The notes under the pieces were generated by a model. It was not told where the DNA came from. It saw nothing but the letters and a program-made list of their open reading frames with translations, and made no database searches. Made by a program: the position numbers and the translations under genes. 64,000 nucleotides of DNA, taken from UBA4656 sp002405525 (GTDB lineage Bacteria; Pseudomonadota; Gammaproteobacteria; Xanthomonadales; Ahniellaceae). Positions within the stretch are counted from its first letter, which is position 1. Every line of letters starts with the position of its first letter. Below, piece by piece: positions 53,063 to 62,206 of the stretch. The stretch is from the NCBI GenBank assembly GCA_036723735.1, contig DAIMGT010000002.1, forward strand, positions 59,408-123,407, written 5' to 3'.

Positions 53063-54118
53063 TCAGCCCATCCTTTCGAGCACGGCGGCGGTCAAGGCCT
53101 CGGTGCCGACGCCCTGCGGGCCGGCGAGATCCGGCGTCCACACGCGATCGGCGATGACGCGATGCACCGCATCCTCGATCGTGGCTGCCGCAGCTTCCTG
53201 ATGCAGCGAGTGGCGCAGCAGGAGCGCCGCGGACAGGATCGTGCCGCAGGGATTGGCGATCCCCTGGCCTGCGATGTCGGGCGCCGAGCCGTGGATCGGC
53301 TCGTAGAGCCCCGGGCCGGTGTCGCCCAGTGAGGCCGACGGCATCAGGCCCAACGACCCGGCCACCGCGGCGGCCTCGTCGGTCAGGATGTCGCCGAAGA
53401 GGTTCTCGGTGACGATCACGTCGAAGGCACGCGGCTTGGATACCAGGTACATCGCCATGGCGTCGACCAGCAGATGTTCCACAGCGACGTCGGGGAATTC
53501 GGCGGCCATCACCCGCGTGGCGACTTCGCGCCACAGGCGCGAAGTTTCAAGCACGTTGGCCTTGTCCACCGACGCCAGGCGGCCGCGTCGCGCGCGTGCC
53601 ATGCGACCGGCAAGGCGCACCACGCGCTCGATTTCGGCCACGGTGTAGGCGCACTCGTCGCTGGCCCGGTCCGCGCTGCGGGTGCGCGCGCCGAAGTAGA
53701 TGCCGCCGGTGAGTTCGCGCACCACCACGAAATCGACGTCGCGCGCGCGGTCGGGCTTCACGGGGCTGGCATCGAGCAGAGCCGGGTGTACCCTGACCGG
53801 CCGCACGTTGGCGTACAGGCCGAGCTGCCGGCGCAGCGCGAGCAGGCCGGCCTCGGGCCGGATTGTGGTCGGCACGCCGGCCCACTTCGGGCCGCCGATG
53901 GCCCCCAGAAGGATGGCGTCTGCGCCGCGGCATGCGGCCAGCACGGCAGTCGGCAGCGGTTCGCCATGGGCGTCGATCGCCGCGCCGCCGAAGGGATGCG
54001 TCTCGAAACGCAGGCCCAGCGCGAAGCGCTGCGAAGCGCGCTCGAGGACCGCGCGCCCGGCGGTGACCACCTCCGGACCGATGCCGTCGCCCGGCAACAG
54101 GACGATGCGCGCGCTCAC
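53063..54118 (-). CDS. leuB: 3-isopropylmalate dehydrogenase
   Basis: The 351-residue enzyme has LLPGDGIGPEV at the N terminus, RPEAGLLALRRQLGLYANVRPV, the Tyr/Lys active-site area (DKANVL), LVDAMAMYLV and GDILTDEAA, plus EPIHGSAPDIAG. It oxidatively decarboxylates 3-isopropylmalate with NAD. The GTG start overlaps leuD by four bases (GTGA). Last gene of leuACDB; about 250 bases separate it from the convergent pilZ. Confidence 0.97.
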   Translation of the reverse strand: MSARIVLLPGDGIGPEVVTAGRAVLERASQRFALGLRFETHPFGGAAIDAHGEPLPTAVLAACRGADAILLGAIGGPKWAGVPTTIRPEAGLLALRRQLGLYANVRPVRVHPALLDASPVKPDRARDVDFVVVRELTGGIYFGARTRSADRASDECAYTVAEIERVVRLAGRMARARRGRLASVDKANVLETSRLWREVATRVMAAEFPDVAVEHLLVDAMAMYLVSKPRAFDVIVTENLFGDILTDEAAAVAGSLGLMPSASLGDTGPGLYEPIHGSAPDIAGQGIANPCGTILSAALLLRHSLHQEAAAATIEDAVHRVIADRVWTPDLAGPQGVGTEALTAAVLERMG

Positions 54119-54687
54119 GTCCGAGCCTCGAAGCGTTCGATCAGCGGCAGGCGCTGCAGGAGGTAGCCGAGTTCGTCCACCCCTTCGAGCAGGCACTGGC
54201 GCGCGAAGGGATCGATCGTGAACGACAGGTTGCGGCCGTCGGCGCAGGTGATGCGCGATGCAGCGACGTCGATCGACAGCCGCTCGCCCGGGTTCGCCAG
54301 CAGTTCGGCGTGCGCGTCGTCGTCGACGACCAGCGCCAGCAGGCCATTCTTGAGCGCATTGCTGCGGAAGATGTCGGCGATGCTGCTGCTGACCACCGCC
54401 TCGATCCCGGCGTCGAGCAGTGCCCACGGCGCGTGCTCGCGCGACGAACCGCAGCCGAAGTTGCGGCCGGCGACCAGGATCGATGCGCCGCGGGATTCGG
54501 GACGGTTGAACACGAACTCCGGATTCGGCGATCCGTCGGCCAGCCAGCGCCAGTCGTTGAAGGCGTGGCGGCCGAGCCCGGCGCGCGTGGTGGTGGTGAG
54601 GAACCGGGCCGGGATGATCTGGTCGGTGTCGATGTTGTCGACCGGCAGCACCACGGTGCGCGATTCCACCCGCCGGACCGGCGTCAT
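54115..54687 (-). CDS. leuD: 3-isopropylmalate dehydratase small subunit
   Basis: The 190-residue protein has DNIDTDQIIPARFL near residue 16 and GRNFGCGSSREHAPWAL, typical LeuD motifs. It forms the isopropylmalate isomerase with LeuC. The start at 54687 overlaps the leuC stop (ATGA); a longer frame upstream lies inside leuC and is rejected. Confidence 0.97.
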   Translation of the reverse strand: MTPVRRVESRTVVLPVDNIDTDQIIPARFLTTTTRAGLGRHAFNDWRWLADGSPNPEFVFNRPESRGASILVAGRNFGCGSSREHAPWALLDAGIEAVVSSSIADIFRSNALKNGLLALVVDDDAHAELLANPGERLSIDVAASRITCADGRNLSFTIDPFARQCLLEGVDELGYLLQRLPLIERFEART

Positions 54688-56099
54688 GCCGCGACCCCGC
54701 TGGCGGCGAGCGAACGCGGGTCGACGATCGCACCGGCGACGGCGCTCGCCGCGGCGGTGGCCGGACTCGCCAGCACGGTGCGCACGCCCTTGCCCTGGCG
54801 CCCCTCGAAGTTGCGGTTGCTGGTGCTGACCACCAGTTCTCCCGGGCGCGCAATGTCGCCGTTCATGCCGATGCACATCGAGCAGCCCGGCTCACGCCAG
54901 TCGGCGCCGGCGCCGCGGAATACCTCATGCAGGCCCTCTGCCTCGGCCTCGCGCCGCACGCGCTCGGAGCCCGGCACCACCAGCATGCGCACACCCGGGC
55001 TGACACGCCGCCCGCGCAGGACGTCGGCGGCGGCACGCAGGTCGGAAAGTCGGGAATTGGTGCAGGAGCCGACGAAGACCACGTCCACCGGGGTGCCGGC
55101 GATCGGCTGGTCCTCGGTCAGACGCATGTAGTCGAGCGCCTTGCGGGCGGCCGCATCGGCTGCACGCGGCACGCGGCCGTCGATGGCGATCGACTTGCCG
55201 GGGTCGGTGCCCCAGGTGACGGTCGGCGCCACGCGGTCGGCGTCGATCCGCAGTTCGCGGTCGTAGCGGGCGTCGGCGTCGGAAGCGAGGGACAGCCAGA
55301 TGGCTGCCTGGCGATCGAAGTCGGCGCCGCTCGGACTCTCCTGCCGGCCGCGCAGGTATTCGATGGTGGTGGCGTCCGGACAGACCATCCCGGCGCGTGC
55401 GCCCATCTCGATCGACATGTTGCACAGGGTCATCCGCCCCTCCATCGACAGCGCGCGTACCGCGCTACCGCGGAACTCGATCACGTGGCCGGTTGCGCCG
55501 CCGATGCCGAGTACGCCGGCGACGTGCAAGGTAAGGTCCTTGGGCGAGACGCCGGGCCCCAGTTCGCCCTCGATGGTCACCGCAAGCGACCGCGGCTTGC
55601 GCTGCAGCAGGCACTGGGTGGCGAGCACGTGCCCGACCTCGGTGGTGCCGATGCCGAAGGCCAGCGCGCCGAAGGCGCCGTGGGTGCTGGTGTGGCTGTC
55701 GCCGCAGACGATGGTCATCCCGGGCCGGGTGCGGCCCAGTTCCGGCGCGATCACGTGCACGATGCCGCGGTCGGGCGAATCCCAGCCGCGGAGGTCGATG
55801 CCGAATTCCGTGCAATTGCGCTCCAGCGCCTCGACCTGCGCGCGAGTGGCGTCGTCGAGGTAGGGTCGCGTCCCGTCGCCACCTGGCGGCAGGGTCGGGG
55901 TGCTGTGGTCGAGCGTGCCCAAGGTGCGGTCCGGCCGGCGCACGCGCAGCCCGCGTTCGCGCAGCACCTGGAAGGCCTGCGGCGAAGTGACCTCGTGGAT
56001 CAGGTGCAGATCGACGTACAGCACGGCAGGGCGCCCGTCTTCGGGCGCCTCCACCACGTGCGCGTCCCACACCTTGTCGAAAAGGGATCGTCCGTTCAC
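54684..56099 (-). CDS. leuC: 3-isopropylmalate dehydratase large subunit
   Basis: The 471-residue aconitase-family protein has GDSHTSTHGAFGALAFGIGT and the 4Fe-4S cysteines in FVGSCTNSRL and GCSMCIGMN. It isomerises 2-isopropylmalate to 3-isopropylmalate. Overlaps leuA by four bases; length is normal (about 466). Confidence 0.97.
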   Translation of the reverse strand: MNGRSLFDKVWDAHVVEAPEDGRPAVLYVDLHLIHEVTSPQAFQVLRERGLRVRRPDRTLGTLDHSTPTLPPGGDGTRPYLDDATRAQVEALERNCTEFGIDLRGWDSPDRGIVHVIAPELGRTRPGMTIVCGDSHTSTHGAFGALAFGIGTTEVGHVLATQCLLQRKPRSLAVTIEGELGPGVSPKDLTLHVAGVLGIGGATGHVIEFRGSAVRALSMEGRMTLCNMSIEMGARAGMVCPDATTIEYLRGRQESPSGADFDRQAAIWLSLASDADARYDRELRIDADRVAPTVTWGTDPGKSIAIDGRVPRAADAAARKALDYMRLTEDQPIAGTPVDVVFVGSCTNSRLSDLRAAADVLRGRRVSPGVRMLVVPGSERVRREAEAEGLHEVFRGAGADWREPGCSMCIGMNGDIARPGELVVSTSNRNFEGRQGKGVRTVLASPATAAASAVAGAIVDPRSLAASGVAA

Positions 56100-57673
56100 G
56101 CGCTGGCTCCGGCGAACGCCGCATCGGCCAGGCCGGCGCGGTGCCGCGCACGCGCGGCGCGGGTGGCGGCGATCCGATTCACCGCCTCGAGTAGCGCCTG
56201 AGCCGACGCCTCGATCACGTCGGTGCTGACCGCCTGGCCGCGGTACTCCCGGTCCTCGTGGACGACGCGCACCGTGGCCTGGCCCTGTGCATCGACCCCG
56301 CCGGTCAGGCTGCGCACATGGTAGTCGCGAACGTCGAAGGCGATGCCGGTGGCGCGCGCCATGGCGTTGGCGATGGCGTCGATCGGCCCATCGCCGACCG
56401 CGGCTTCGCGGTGCAGGCGCCCCTCGCTGTCACGCACCGCGACGCTGGCGGTCGGTTCGCTGCGGGCGCCGATCGCGGTGGTCACGTGCAGCGACTCCAG
56501 AGCGAACCCGTGCGGGGCGTTCGGGTCCACGCCCAGCCAAAGCGCCTCCAGATCGGCGTCGAAAACCTCCTTCTTGCGGTCGGCGAGGCGTTTGTAGGCC
56601 ACCATCAGTTCGTCCAGCGCGTCGTCGGGTACCGCGTAGCCGAGGTGGCCCAGCCGGTCGCGCACCGCCGCGCGGCCGCTGTGCTTGCCGAGAACCAGCT
56701 GCGAGCCGGGGAAGCCCACGTCCTCCGGGCGCATGATCTCGTAGGTGCTGCGGTCGGCGATCATTCCGTGCTGGTGGATGCCGCTCTCGTGGGCGAAGGC
56801 GTTGTCGCCGACGATCGCCTTGTTGCGCGGGATGGTCGAGCCGATCAGGGTCGAAAGCAGGCGCGCGGTGGAGAACAGGCGCGGCGTGCGGATGCCGGTG
56901 TGCACGCCGTAGCGCTCCGGCCGCGTACGCAGCGCCATGACCAGTTCCTCCAGGGCCGCGTTGCCGGCACGCTCGCCGATCCCGGTGATCGTGCATTCGA
57001 CCTGCCGCGCGCCGGCCTCTACCGCGGCGAGGGAATTGGCCACCGCCAGTCCGAGATCGTCGTGGCAGTGCGTGCTGATCCGCACGCGCTCGATGCCGCG
57101 CACCTCGCGCCGCAACAGGCGGATCAGCTCGAAGTATTCGCCAGGCGTGGTGTAGCCGACGGTGTCGGGCACGTTGATGGTCGACGCGCCGGCTTCGATC
57201 ACGCTGGAAAACAGCTGCACGAGGAAGTCGGGCTCCGACCGCGTCGCATCCTCGGCCGAGAACTCCACGTCGTCGACCAGGGCGCGCGCCTGGCGCACGC
57301 CGGAGATCGCGCGATCCAGCACCTGCTGGCGGCTCATCTTCAGCTTGTGGTCGCGGTGGATCGGGCTGGAGGCGATGAACACGTGGATGCGGCGGCGGCT
57401 GGCCGGCCGGATCGCCGCGCCGGTGGCCGCGATGTCGGACTCGTTGCAGCGCGCCAGGCCGCAGATCGTCGCACCCTCGACGCTGGCGGCGATCTCGTGG
57501 ACCGAGCGGAAGTCGTCCTCGGAGGCGGCCGGATAACCGGCTTCGATCACATCCACACCCAGTTGGGCCAGCGCCTGCGCAAAGCGCACCTTGGCCTGCG
57601 GGTCGAGGCTGCAGCCGGGGCTCTGCTCGCCGTCGCGCAGCGTGGTGTCGAAGATCACCAGTCGTTCGCTCAC
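56096..57673 (-). CDS. leuA: 2-isopropylmalate synthase
   Basis: The 525-residue enzyme has FDTTLRDGEQSPGCSL (residues 6-21), the metal-binding histidines of GIERVRISTHCHDDLGLAVAN, and a C-terminal regulatory LeuA dimer domain for leucine feedback. It condenses acetyl-CoA with 2-ketoisovalerate. The GTG start at 57673 is eight bases after ggagg; the ATG 46 codons upstream gives an unrelated leader. It opens leuACDB and is preceded by a leucine-rich leader peptide and hairpin. Confidence 0.96.
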   Translation of the reverse strand: MSERLVIFDTTLRDGEQSPGCSLDPQAKVRFAQALAQLGVDVIEAGYPAASEDDFRSVHEIAASVEGATICGLARCNESDIAATGAAIRPASRRRIHVFIASSPIHRDHKLKMSRQQVLDRAISGVRQARALVDDVEFSAEDATRSEPDFLVQLFSSVIEAGASTINVPDTVGYTTPGEYFELIRLLRREVRGIERVRISTHCHDDLGLAVANSLAAVEAGARQVECTITGIGERAGNAALEELVMALRTRPERYGVHTGIRTPRLFSTARLLSTLIGSTIPRNKAIVGDNAFAHESGIHQHGMIADRSTYEIMRPEDVGFPGSQLVLGKHSGRAAVRDRLGHLGYAVPDDALDELMVAYKRLADRKKEVFDADLEALWLGVDPNAPHGFALESLHVTTAIGARSEPTASVAVRDSEGRLHREAAVGDGPIDAIANAMARATGIAFDVRDYHVRSLTGGVDAQGQATVRVVHEDREYRGQAVSTDVIEASAQALLEAVNRIAATRAARARHRAGLADAAFAGASA

Positions 57674-57811
57674 GGCGCGATCCTCCGCCCGGTGGTTCCT
57701 CGGTGGCCCCGGGTCCGCGAGGCGAGGGCGACAAGGCAGTTGACGGTCCGGCGGCGAGTCGGGACGAGCGGGGCGGTCATCGCGGGCTCCTCGGGGTTTT
57801 CCGGTGTCCAT

Positions 57812-57845
57812 GAATGACGAACCCCGCGCCGTTTCCGGTGCGGGG
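57812..57845 (-). terminator. Putative leuA attenuator hairpin
   Basis: Read on the minus strand, CCCCGCACCG and CGGCGCGGGG form a ten-pair stem (one G-U) with a GAAA tetraloop, followed by TTCGTCATTC. It lies between the leader peptide stop (57879) and leuA, as an attenuator should. The T-tract is imperfect, so strength is uncertain. Confidence 0.6.
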
Positions 57846-57878
57846 CTCAGGTCGGTTGCCGTATTGTCGCTGGCCGAA

Positions 57879-57989
57879 TCAGAGCGTTGCGCACCGGGAT
57901 GGCAACGGGAGCGGAAGAAGCAACCCGGGAAGGCGGACCGCAGGCACGCCGGAAACCCGGTTCAGACGCTGGTTGACGCGCTGCGACAT
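57879..57989 (-). CDS. leuL: Leucine-rich leader peptide LeuL (attenuation control of leuACDB)
   Basis: This 36-codon frame reads MSQRVNQRLNRVSGVPAVRL and then PGLLLPLPLPSRCATL. Within RLPGLLLPLPLP six of twelve residues are leucine, using CTT, TTG and CTC codons, while the neighbouring genes mostly use CTG. A ggagg motif lies 12 bases upstream and a hairpin follows before leuA. This is the classic leader for ribosome-mediated leucine attenuation: stalling on leucine codons when Leu-tRNA is low would prevent terminator formation. A promoter was not identified. Confidence 0.7.
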   Translation of the reverse strand: MSQRVNQRLNRVSGVPAVRLPGLLLPLPLPSRCATL

Positions 57990-58111
57990 GAGACGACGTT
58001 GCCTCCGGCGGCCCGTCTTTGTCAAGTCCTGCGACGCTGCCTGCGACCAAGGTCGTGCCACGATCGAGGGCGACCTCGGCCGGTGCCGGTCGCAGCCGGC
58101 TTGACGCTCGC

Positions 58112-58139
58112 TTGACAAGCCAAAACGCGCTCGTCTACC
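58112..58139 (+). promoter_or_regulatory. sigma70-like promoter for the ilvD leader
   Basis: Perfect TTGACA, a 16-base spacer and TCTACC, giving a start near 58146. The -10 is partial. It faces ilvD and is about 120 bases from the leuL start on the other strand. Confidence 0.55.
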
Positions 58140-58145
58140 GTCCTC

Positions 58146-58315
58146 GGAGGTTTTCGCAGTGCAGCATCACTGCGCGCGGCCTTGGGTCGCGGATTTCCGG
58201 GGCTGCGCGCATGCGTGGCGTGGGCGTTGGGGTCGAGGTCCCGGGGCCCGCAGTGCGCGCGCCGCATGCGGGACGAGGGCCTGACCTGAAGCGATGCACC
58301 ATCAAGGCCCCCGAA
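58146..58315 (+). promoter_or_regulatory. Structured leader upstream of ilvD
   Basis: About 170 bases with hairpins: CGCAGTG/CACTGCG (58155-58174) and GGGCCT/AGGCCC (58277-58310). A GTG frame after ggagg (58161) reads 42 codons but is not enriched in Ile, Leu or Val. A valine-rich frame from ATG 58211 (MRGVGVGVEV) has no stop before the terminator. So a classical leader peptide was not found, though the terminator that follows points to control of ilvD. Confidence 0.5.
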
Positions 58316-58348
58316 GCCCCCGCGCCGGTGACGGCTGCGGGGGTTTTT
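58316..58348 (+). terminator. Intrinsic terminator/attenuator before ilvD
   Basis: The stem CCCCCGC/GCGGGGG with additional inner CCG/CGG pairs is followed directly by TTTTT. No gene on the plus strand precedes it, so it must end a leader transcript, 54 bases before the ilvD start. Confidence 0.8.
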
Positions 58349-58401
58349 CGTTCCGAGGGCATCATCTCTTTTCAACCACTCCGAGTAAGGCAGGGAACCC
58401 C

Positions 58402-60051
58402 GTGCGCAGCAATGCCATCAAATCAGGGCCCGACCGGGCGCCCGCGAGAGCCATGCTGCGCGCAACGGGGCGCGACGACGCGGCGATCGCGCGTCCGTTC
58501 GTGGCCGTGATCCACCCCTGGAGCGACGTCTCGCCCTGCAATCTGACCCTGCGCGCGCTGGCCCAGAACGTGCGGCGCGGCGTCGAGGCCGCAGGTGCGA
58601 CGGCGATCGAATTCAACACCATCGCGGTGACGGATGGAATCGCGATGGGCACCGCCGGCATGCGCGCTTCGCTGGTCAGCCGCGAGTGGATCACGGATTC
58701 GATCGAACTCGCCGTCGACGGCCACAGCCTCGATGCCATGGTTGTCCTCTGCGGCTGCGACAAGACCATCCCCGCCGCCGCGATGGCGGCGGCCCGTCTC
58801 GACATCCCGAGCGTGGTTCTCTACGGCGGCACCATCGCCCACGGCACGCATGGTGGGCGCAACATCACCATCCAGGAGGTGTTCGAGGCGGTCGGTGCGC
58901 ACGGCGCGGGCCGCATCGATGACCGGGAGTTGGCGGCGGTGGAAAAGAGCGCCTGTCCCGGCGCCGGCGCCTGTGGCGGTCAGTTCACCGCCAACACGAT
59001 GGCGATGGTGATGACCGCGCTGGGCCTGTCGCCGTACGGGTCCAACGACCGGCCCGCGCTGCATCCTGATCGGCCGGTGGACGGTGAGCGCATCGGTGCG
59101 CTGGTGGTCGAAGCCCTGCGCGCCGGGCGCACACCGCGCAGCCTGATGACGCCCGCCGCGTTCCGCAACGCGATGCGCATGGTCGCGGCAACCGCCGGCT
59201 CGACCAATGCGGTGTTGCATCTGCTGGCGATCGCGCGCGAAGCTTGCGTCCCTTTGAAACTGGGCGACTTCGAGGCTTTCGCGCGCGGCACGCCGGTCAT
59301 TGCGGACCTCAAGCCTGGCGGACATTTCACCGCGGTGGAACTGTTCGCCGCCGGCGGCACGGCGCGGGTGGCGCAGGCGCTGCACGCGGCCGGCATGCTG
59401 GAGGACCATGCGCTGGTCGAAGGCGGCTCGCTGTTCGAACGCCTCGCGACGATCGAACTCGGGGCACAGCCGGAGCGGGTGGTGCACTCCGTGTCGGCCC
59501 CGGTCAAGCCGCGCGGTGGCTTTTCCGTGTTGTTCGGCAACCTTGCGCCCGACGGCTGCGTGGTGAAGCTCGCCGGTCACGGTCGCAACCGCCACACCGG
59601 TCCCGCACGCGTATTCGACGGCGAGCCCGCGGCCTTCGCCGCCGTGCAGGCGGGCGCGGTCCAGCCGGGCGACGTCGTCGTGATCCGCCACGAAGGCCCG
59701 GCCGGCGCGCCCGGCATGCCCGAGATGCTGGCCGTGACCGCCGCCCTGATGGGTCGCGGGCTGGGCGATGACGTCGCTCTGATCACCGATGGCCGCTTCA
59801 GCGGCGCGACCCGCGGCCTGATGGTCGGGCACGTGGCGCCCGAGGCTGCGCGTGGCGGGCCGATCGCCCTGCTGCGCGACGGGGACACGGTCACCATCGA
59901 CGCCGAGACCAACATCTTGTCCACGAACGCCGACCTCGAAGCGCGCCGTGCCGGCTGGACCGCACCGCCGCCGCGCGTGACCCACGGCGTGCTCGCCAAG
60001 TACGCGCGCCTGGTCGGGTCCGCGTCCGAGGGGGCCGTGACCCATCCGTAA
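58402..60051 (+). CDS. ilvD: Dihydroxy-acid dehydratase
   Basis: The 549-residue IlvD/Edd-family enzyme has VLCGCDKTIPAA and CPGAGACGGQFTANTMAM (iron-sulphur cysteines) and the C-terminal GRFSGATRGLMVGHVAPEA motif. It dehydrates dihydroxy acids to the 2-keto precursors of valine and isoleucine. GTG 58402 (after agggaa) gives the conserved N-terminal ARAMLRATG context; ATG 58453 is an alternative. The N terminus (PFVAVIHPWSDVSPCNL) is the shorter DHAD type. ilvC follows. Confidence 0.94.
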   Translation: MRSNAIKSGPDRAPARAMLRATGRDDAAIARPFVAVIHPWSDVSPCNLTLRALAQNVRRGVEAAGATAIEFNTIAVTDGIAMGTAGMRASLVSREWITDSIELAVDGHSLDAMVVLCGCDKTIPAAAMAAARLDIPSVVLYGGTIAHGTHGGRNITIQEVFEAVGAHGAGRIDDRELAAVEKSACPGAGACGGQFTANTMAMVMTALGLSPYGSNDRPALHPDRPVDGERIGALVVEALRAGRTPRSLMTPAAFRNAMRMVAATAGSTNAVLHLLAIAREACVPLKLGDFEAFARGTPVIADLKPGGHFTAVELFAAGGTARVAQALHAAGMLEDHALVEGGSLFERLATIELGAQPERVVHSVSAPVKPRGGFSVLFGNLAPDGCVVKLAGHGRNRHTGPARVFDGEPAAFAAVQAGAVQPGDVVVIRHEGPAGAPGMPEMLAVTAALMGRGLGDDVALITDGRFSGATRGLMVGHVAPEAARGGPIALLRDGDTVTIDAETNILSTNADLEARRAGWTAPPPRVTHGVLAKYARLVGSASEGAVTHP

Positions 60052-60141
60052 ATGCACCCGAAACCCTTAGGGAGCAATGAGCGCAGCACGTTGCACCGCC
60101 CCGCCCACTGAACGACCCACGCCACCGCAGGAGAATTCCCC

Positions 60142-61158
60142 ATGTCCGCCCAGGAAACCAACCCCCTCAAGGGGCAACGAATCGCCATCGTCGGCTACGG
60201 CAGCCAGGGCCGCGCCCACGCGCTGAACCTGCGCGACTCCGGCCTCGACGTCGTGGTCGGCGCGCGCAAGGGCGGGCCGAGCTGGGACAAGGCCAAGGCT
60301 GACGGGCTGCGCGTCGCCGAGTGCGCCGCCGCCGCTGCCGAGGCCGACCTCGTCGCGCTGCTCACGCCCGACATGCAGCAGCCCCAGGTCTACGTGGAGT
60401 CGATCGCTCAGCAGCTGCGCCCGGGCGGCGCGCTGCTGTTCGCGCACGGCTTGAACGTGCACTTCAAGCAGATCACGCCGGACGCGCGCTTCGACGTGAT
60501 CCTCGTCGCGCCCAAGGGCCCCGGCGCGCTGGTGCGCCGCGAGTACGAGGCCGGGCACGGCGTGCCGAGCCTGATCGCCGTCCACCAGGACGCCAGCGGC
60601 AAGGCGCTCGAGCGCGCCCAAGGTTATGCCTACGGCATCGGCGGCAACCGCGGCGGCCTCATCACCACCTCGTTCGCGGAAGAAACCGAAACCGACCTGT
60701 TCGGCGAGCAGGCCGTGCTGTGCGGCGGCGTGACCGAGCTGGTGGTCCAAGGTTACGAGACCCTGGTCGAGGCCGGCTACCAGCCCGAGGTCGCCTACTT
60801 CGAGTGCATGCACGAGTTGAAGCTGATCGTCGACCTGCTGCACGAAGGCGGCATGGCCAAGATGCACCAGTTCATCAGCGAGACCGCGCAGTACGGCGAC
60901 CTCACCCGCGGCCCGCGGATCGTCGACGCGCAGACCCGCCAGCACATGCGCGAGGTGCTGGACGAGATCCGCACGGGCCAGTTTGCCCGCGAGTGGATCG
61001 CCGAGTACAAGGCCGGCAACCCGCAGTACCAGGCGCTCAAGCAGAAGGACCTCGACCACCCGATCGAGAAGGTCGGCGCGGCGCTGCGCGCGAAGATGCC
61101 GTGGCTGAACGCCGGCAAGGCCGCGCCGGCGGCGGCGGAGAAGAAAACCGGCACCTGA
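60142..61158 (+). CDS. ilvC: Ketol-acid reductoisomerase (class I)
   Basis: The 338-residue enzyme has GYGSQGRAHALNLRDSG (NAD(P) motif, residues 18-34), the PKGPG segment, the metal-binding ETETDLFGEQAVLCGG and CMHELKLIVDLL. Length equals the short class I form. It acts in valine, leucine and isoleucine synthesis. Preceded by aggagaa and 90 bases after ilvD. Confidence 0.97.
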   Translation: MSAQETNPLKGQRIAIVGYGSQGRAHALNLRDSGLDVVVGARKGGPSWDKAKADGLRVAECAAAAAEADLVALLTPDMQQPQVYVESIAQQLRPGGALLFAHGLNVHFKQITPDARFDVILVAPKGPGALVRREYEAGHGVPSLIAVHQDASGKALERAQGYAYGIGGNRGGLITTSFAEETETDLFGEQAVLCGGVTELVVQGYETLVEAGYQPEVAYFECMHELKLIVDLLHEGGMAKMHQFISETAQYGDLTRGPRIVDAQTRQHMREVLDEIRTGQFAREWIAEYKAGNPQYQALKQKDLDHPIEKVGAALRAKMPWLNAGKAAPAAAEKKTGT

Positions 61159-61186
61159 GGGCGGCGCACGACGCGAGGTCGAAGCG

Positions 61187-62158
61187 ATGGCGATGAAACC
61201 CACCCCGTGGATCTGGCACAACGGCCGCCTCGTGCCGTGGCAGTCGGCCACCACCCACGTCACCAGCCACGCGCTGCACTACGGCTCGTCGGTGTTCGAA
61301 GGCATCCGTGCCTACGGCACGCCGAAAGGCGCGGCGATCTTCCGCCTCCACGATCACATCGACCGCCTGTTCGAATCGGCGCGCATCTACCGCATGCAAC
61401 CGCGCTTCGACCACGCCGCGCTGCGCGAGGCCTGCCACCTCGCGATCCGCGCCAATGGACTCACGAAGGGGGCCTACTTGCGCCCGATCGTGTTCCGCGG
61501 TGCGGGCAGTCTCGGCGTGATGCCGGCGCCCGACGTGCCGGTCGAGGTGTCGGTGGTGGCGATCGAGTGGGGGTCTATGCTGGGCGCGGAGAGCCTTGAG
61601 CGCGGCGTCGATGTCTGCGTGTCTTCGTGGCAGCGCGCCGCGCCCAACACCTTCCCGATGATGGCCAAGGCCGGCGGCAACTACCTCAACAGTCAGCTGG
61701 TGACGATGGAAGCGCATCGCCACGGCTACCACGAGGGCATCGCGCTGGGCACCGACGGGATGCTCAGCGAGGGCGGTGGCGAGAACGTCTTCGTGGTGCG
61801 CAAGAGCGTGGTCTACACGCCGCCGGTGGGGGCCGCGATCCTCGCCGGCATCACCCGCGACACCGTGATCCGCCTCGCGCGCGACCTCGGCTATGCGGTG
61901 CACGAACAGCCGCTGCCGCGCGAGGCGCTGTACCTGTGCGAGGAAGCCTTCTTCACCGGCACCGCCTGCGAGATCGCGCCGATCCGTTCGATCGACGGGC
62001 TCACGATCGGCGAGGGCCGCCGCGGGCCGGTGACCGCCGCCCTGCAGGAAGCTTTTTTCGGTCTGTTCAACGGGCGCACGCCGGATCGGCATGGCTGGCT
62101 GGATCTCGTCTCGGCGGAGCCGGTCGAGGCCGGCGAATCAGCGGGCGCGGTGGCGTGA
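61187..62158 (+). CDS. ilvE: Branched-chain amino acid aminotransferase
   Basis: The 323-residue fold-type IV PLP enzyme has SHALHYGSSVFEGIRAYGT, the PLP lysine in MMAKAGGNYLNSQL (near 166), and GENVFVV with EAFFTGTACEIAPI. It transaminates the keto acids of Val, Leu and Ile. ATG 61187 or 61193 are both possible. It ends shortly before an inverted repeat. Confidence 0.97.
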   Translation: MAMKPTPWIWHNGRLVPWQSATTHVTSHALHYGSSVFEGIRAYGTPKGAAIFRLHDHIDRLFESARIYRMQPRFDHAALREACHLAIRANGLTKGAYLRPIVFRGAGSLGVMPAPDVPVEVSVVAIEWGSMLGAESLERGVDVCVSSWQRAAPNTFPMMAKAGGNYLNSQLVTMEAHRHGYHEGIALGTDGMLSEGGGENVFVVRKSVVYTPPVGAAILAGITRDTVIRLARDLGYAVHEQPLPREALYLCEEAFFTGTACEIAPIRSIDGLTIGEGRRGPVTAALQEAFFGLFNGRTPDRHGWLDLVSAEPVEAGESAGAVA

Positions 62159-62206
62159 GGCCGCGCGGCCAGACTTGACGGCTCTGATGCGCTACCGCCG
62201 TTGTTC

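Noticed and set aside
57674..57811. ATG start for leuA 46 codons upstream
   Set aside because: The added residues do not resemble LeuA and the GTG at 57673 has a ggagg at good spacing.
58211..58510. Valine-rich frame (MRGVGVGVEV) as an ilvD leader peptide
   Set aside because: It has no stop before the terminator and overlaps the ilvD coding region, so it does not fit an attenuation leader.
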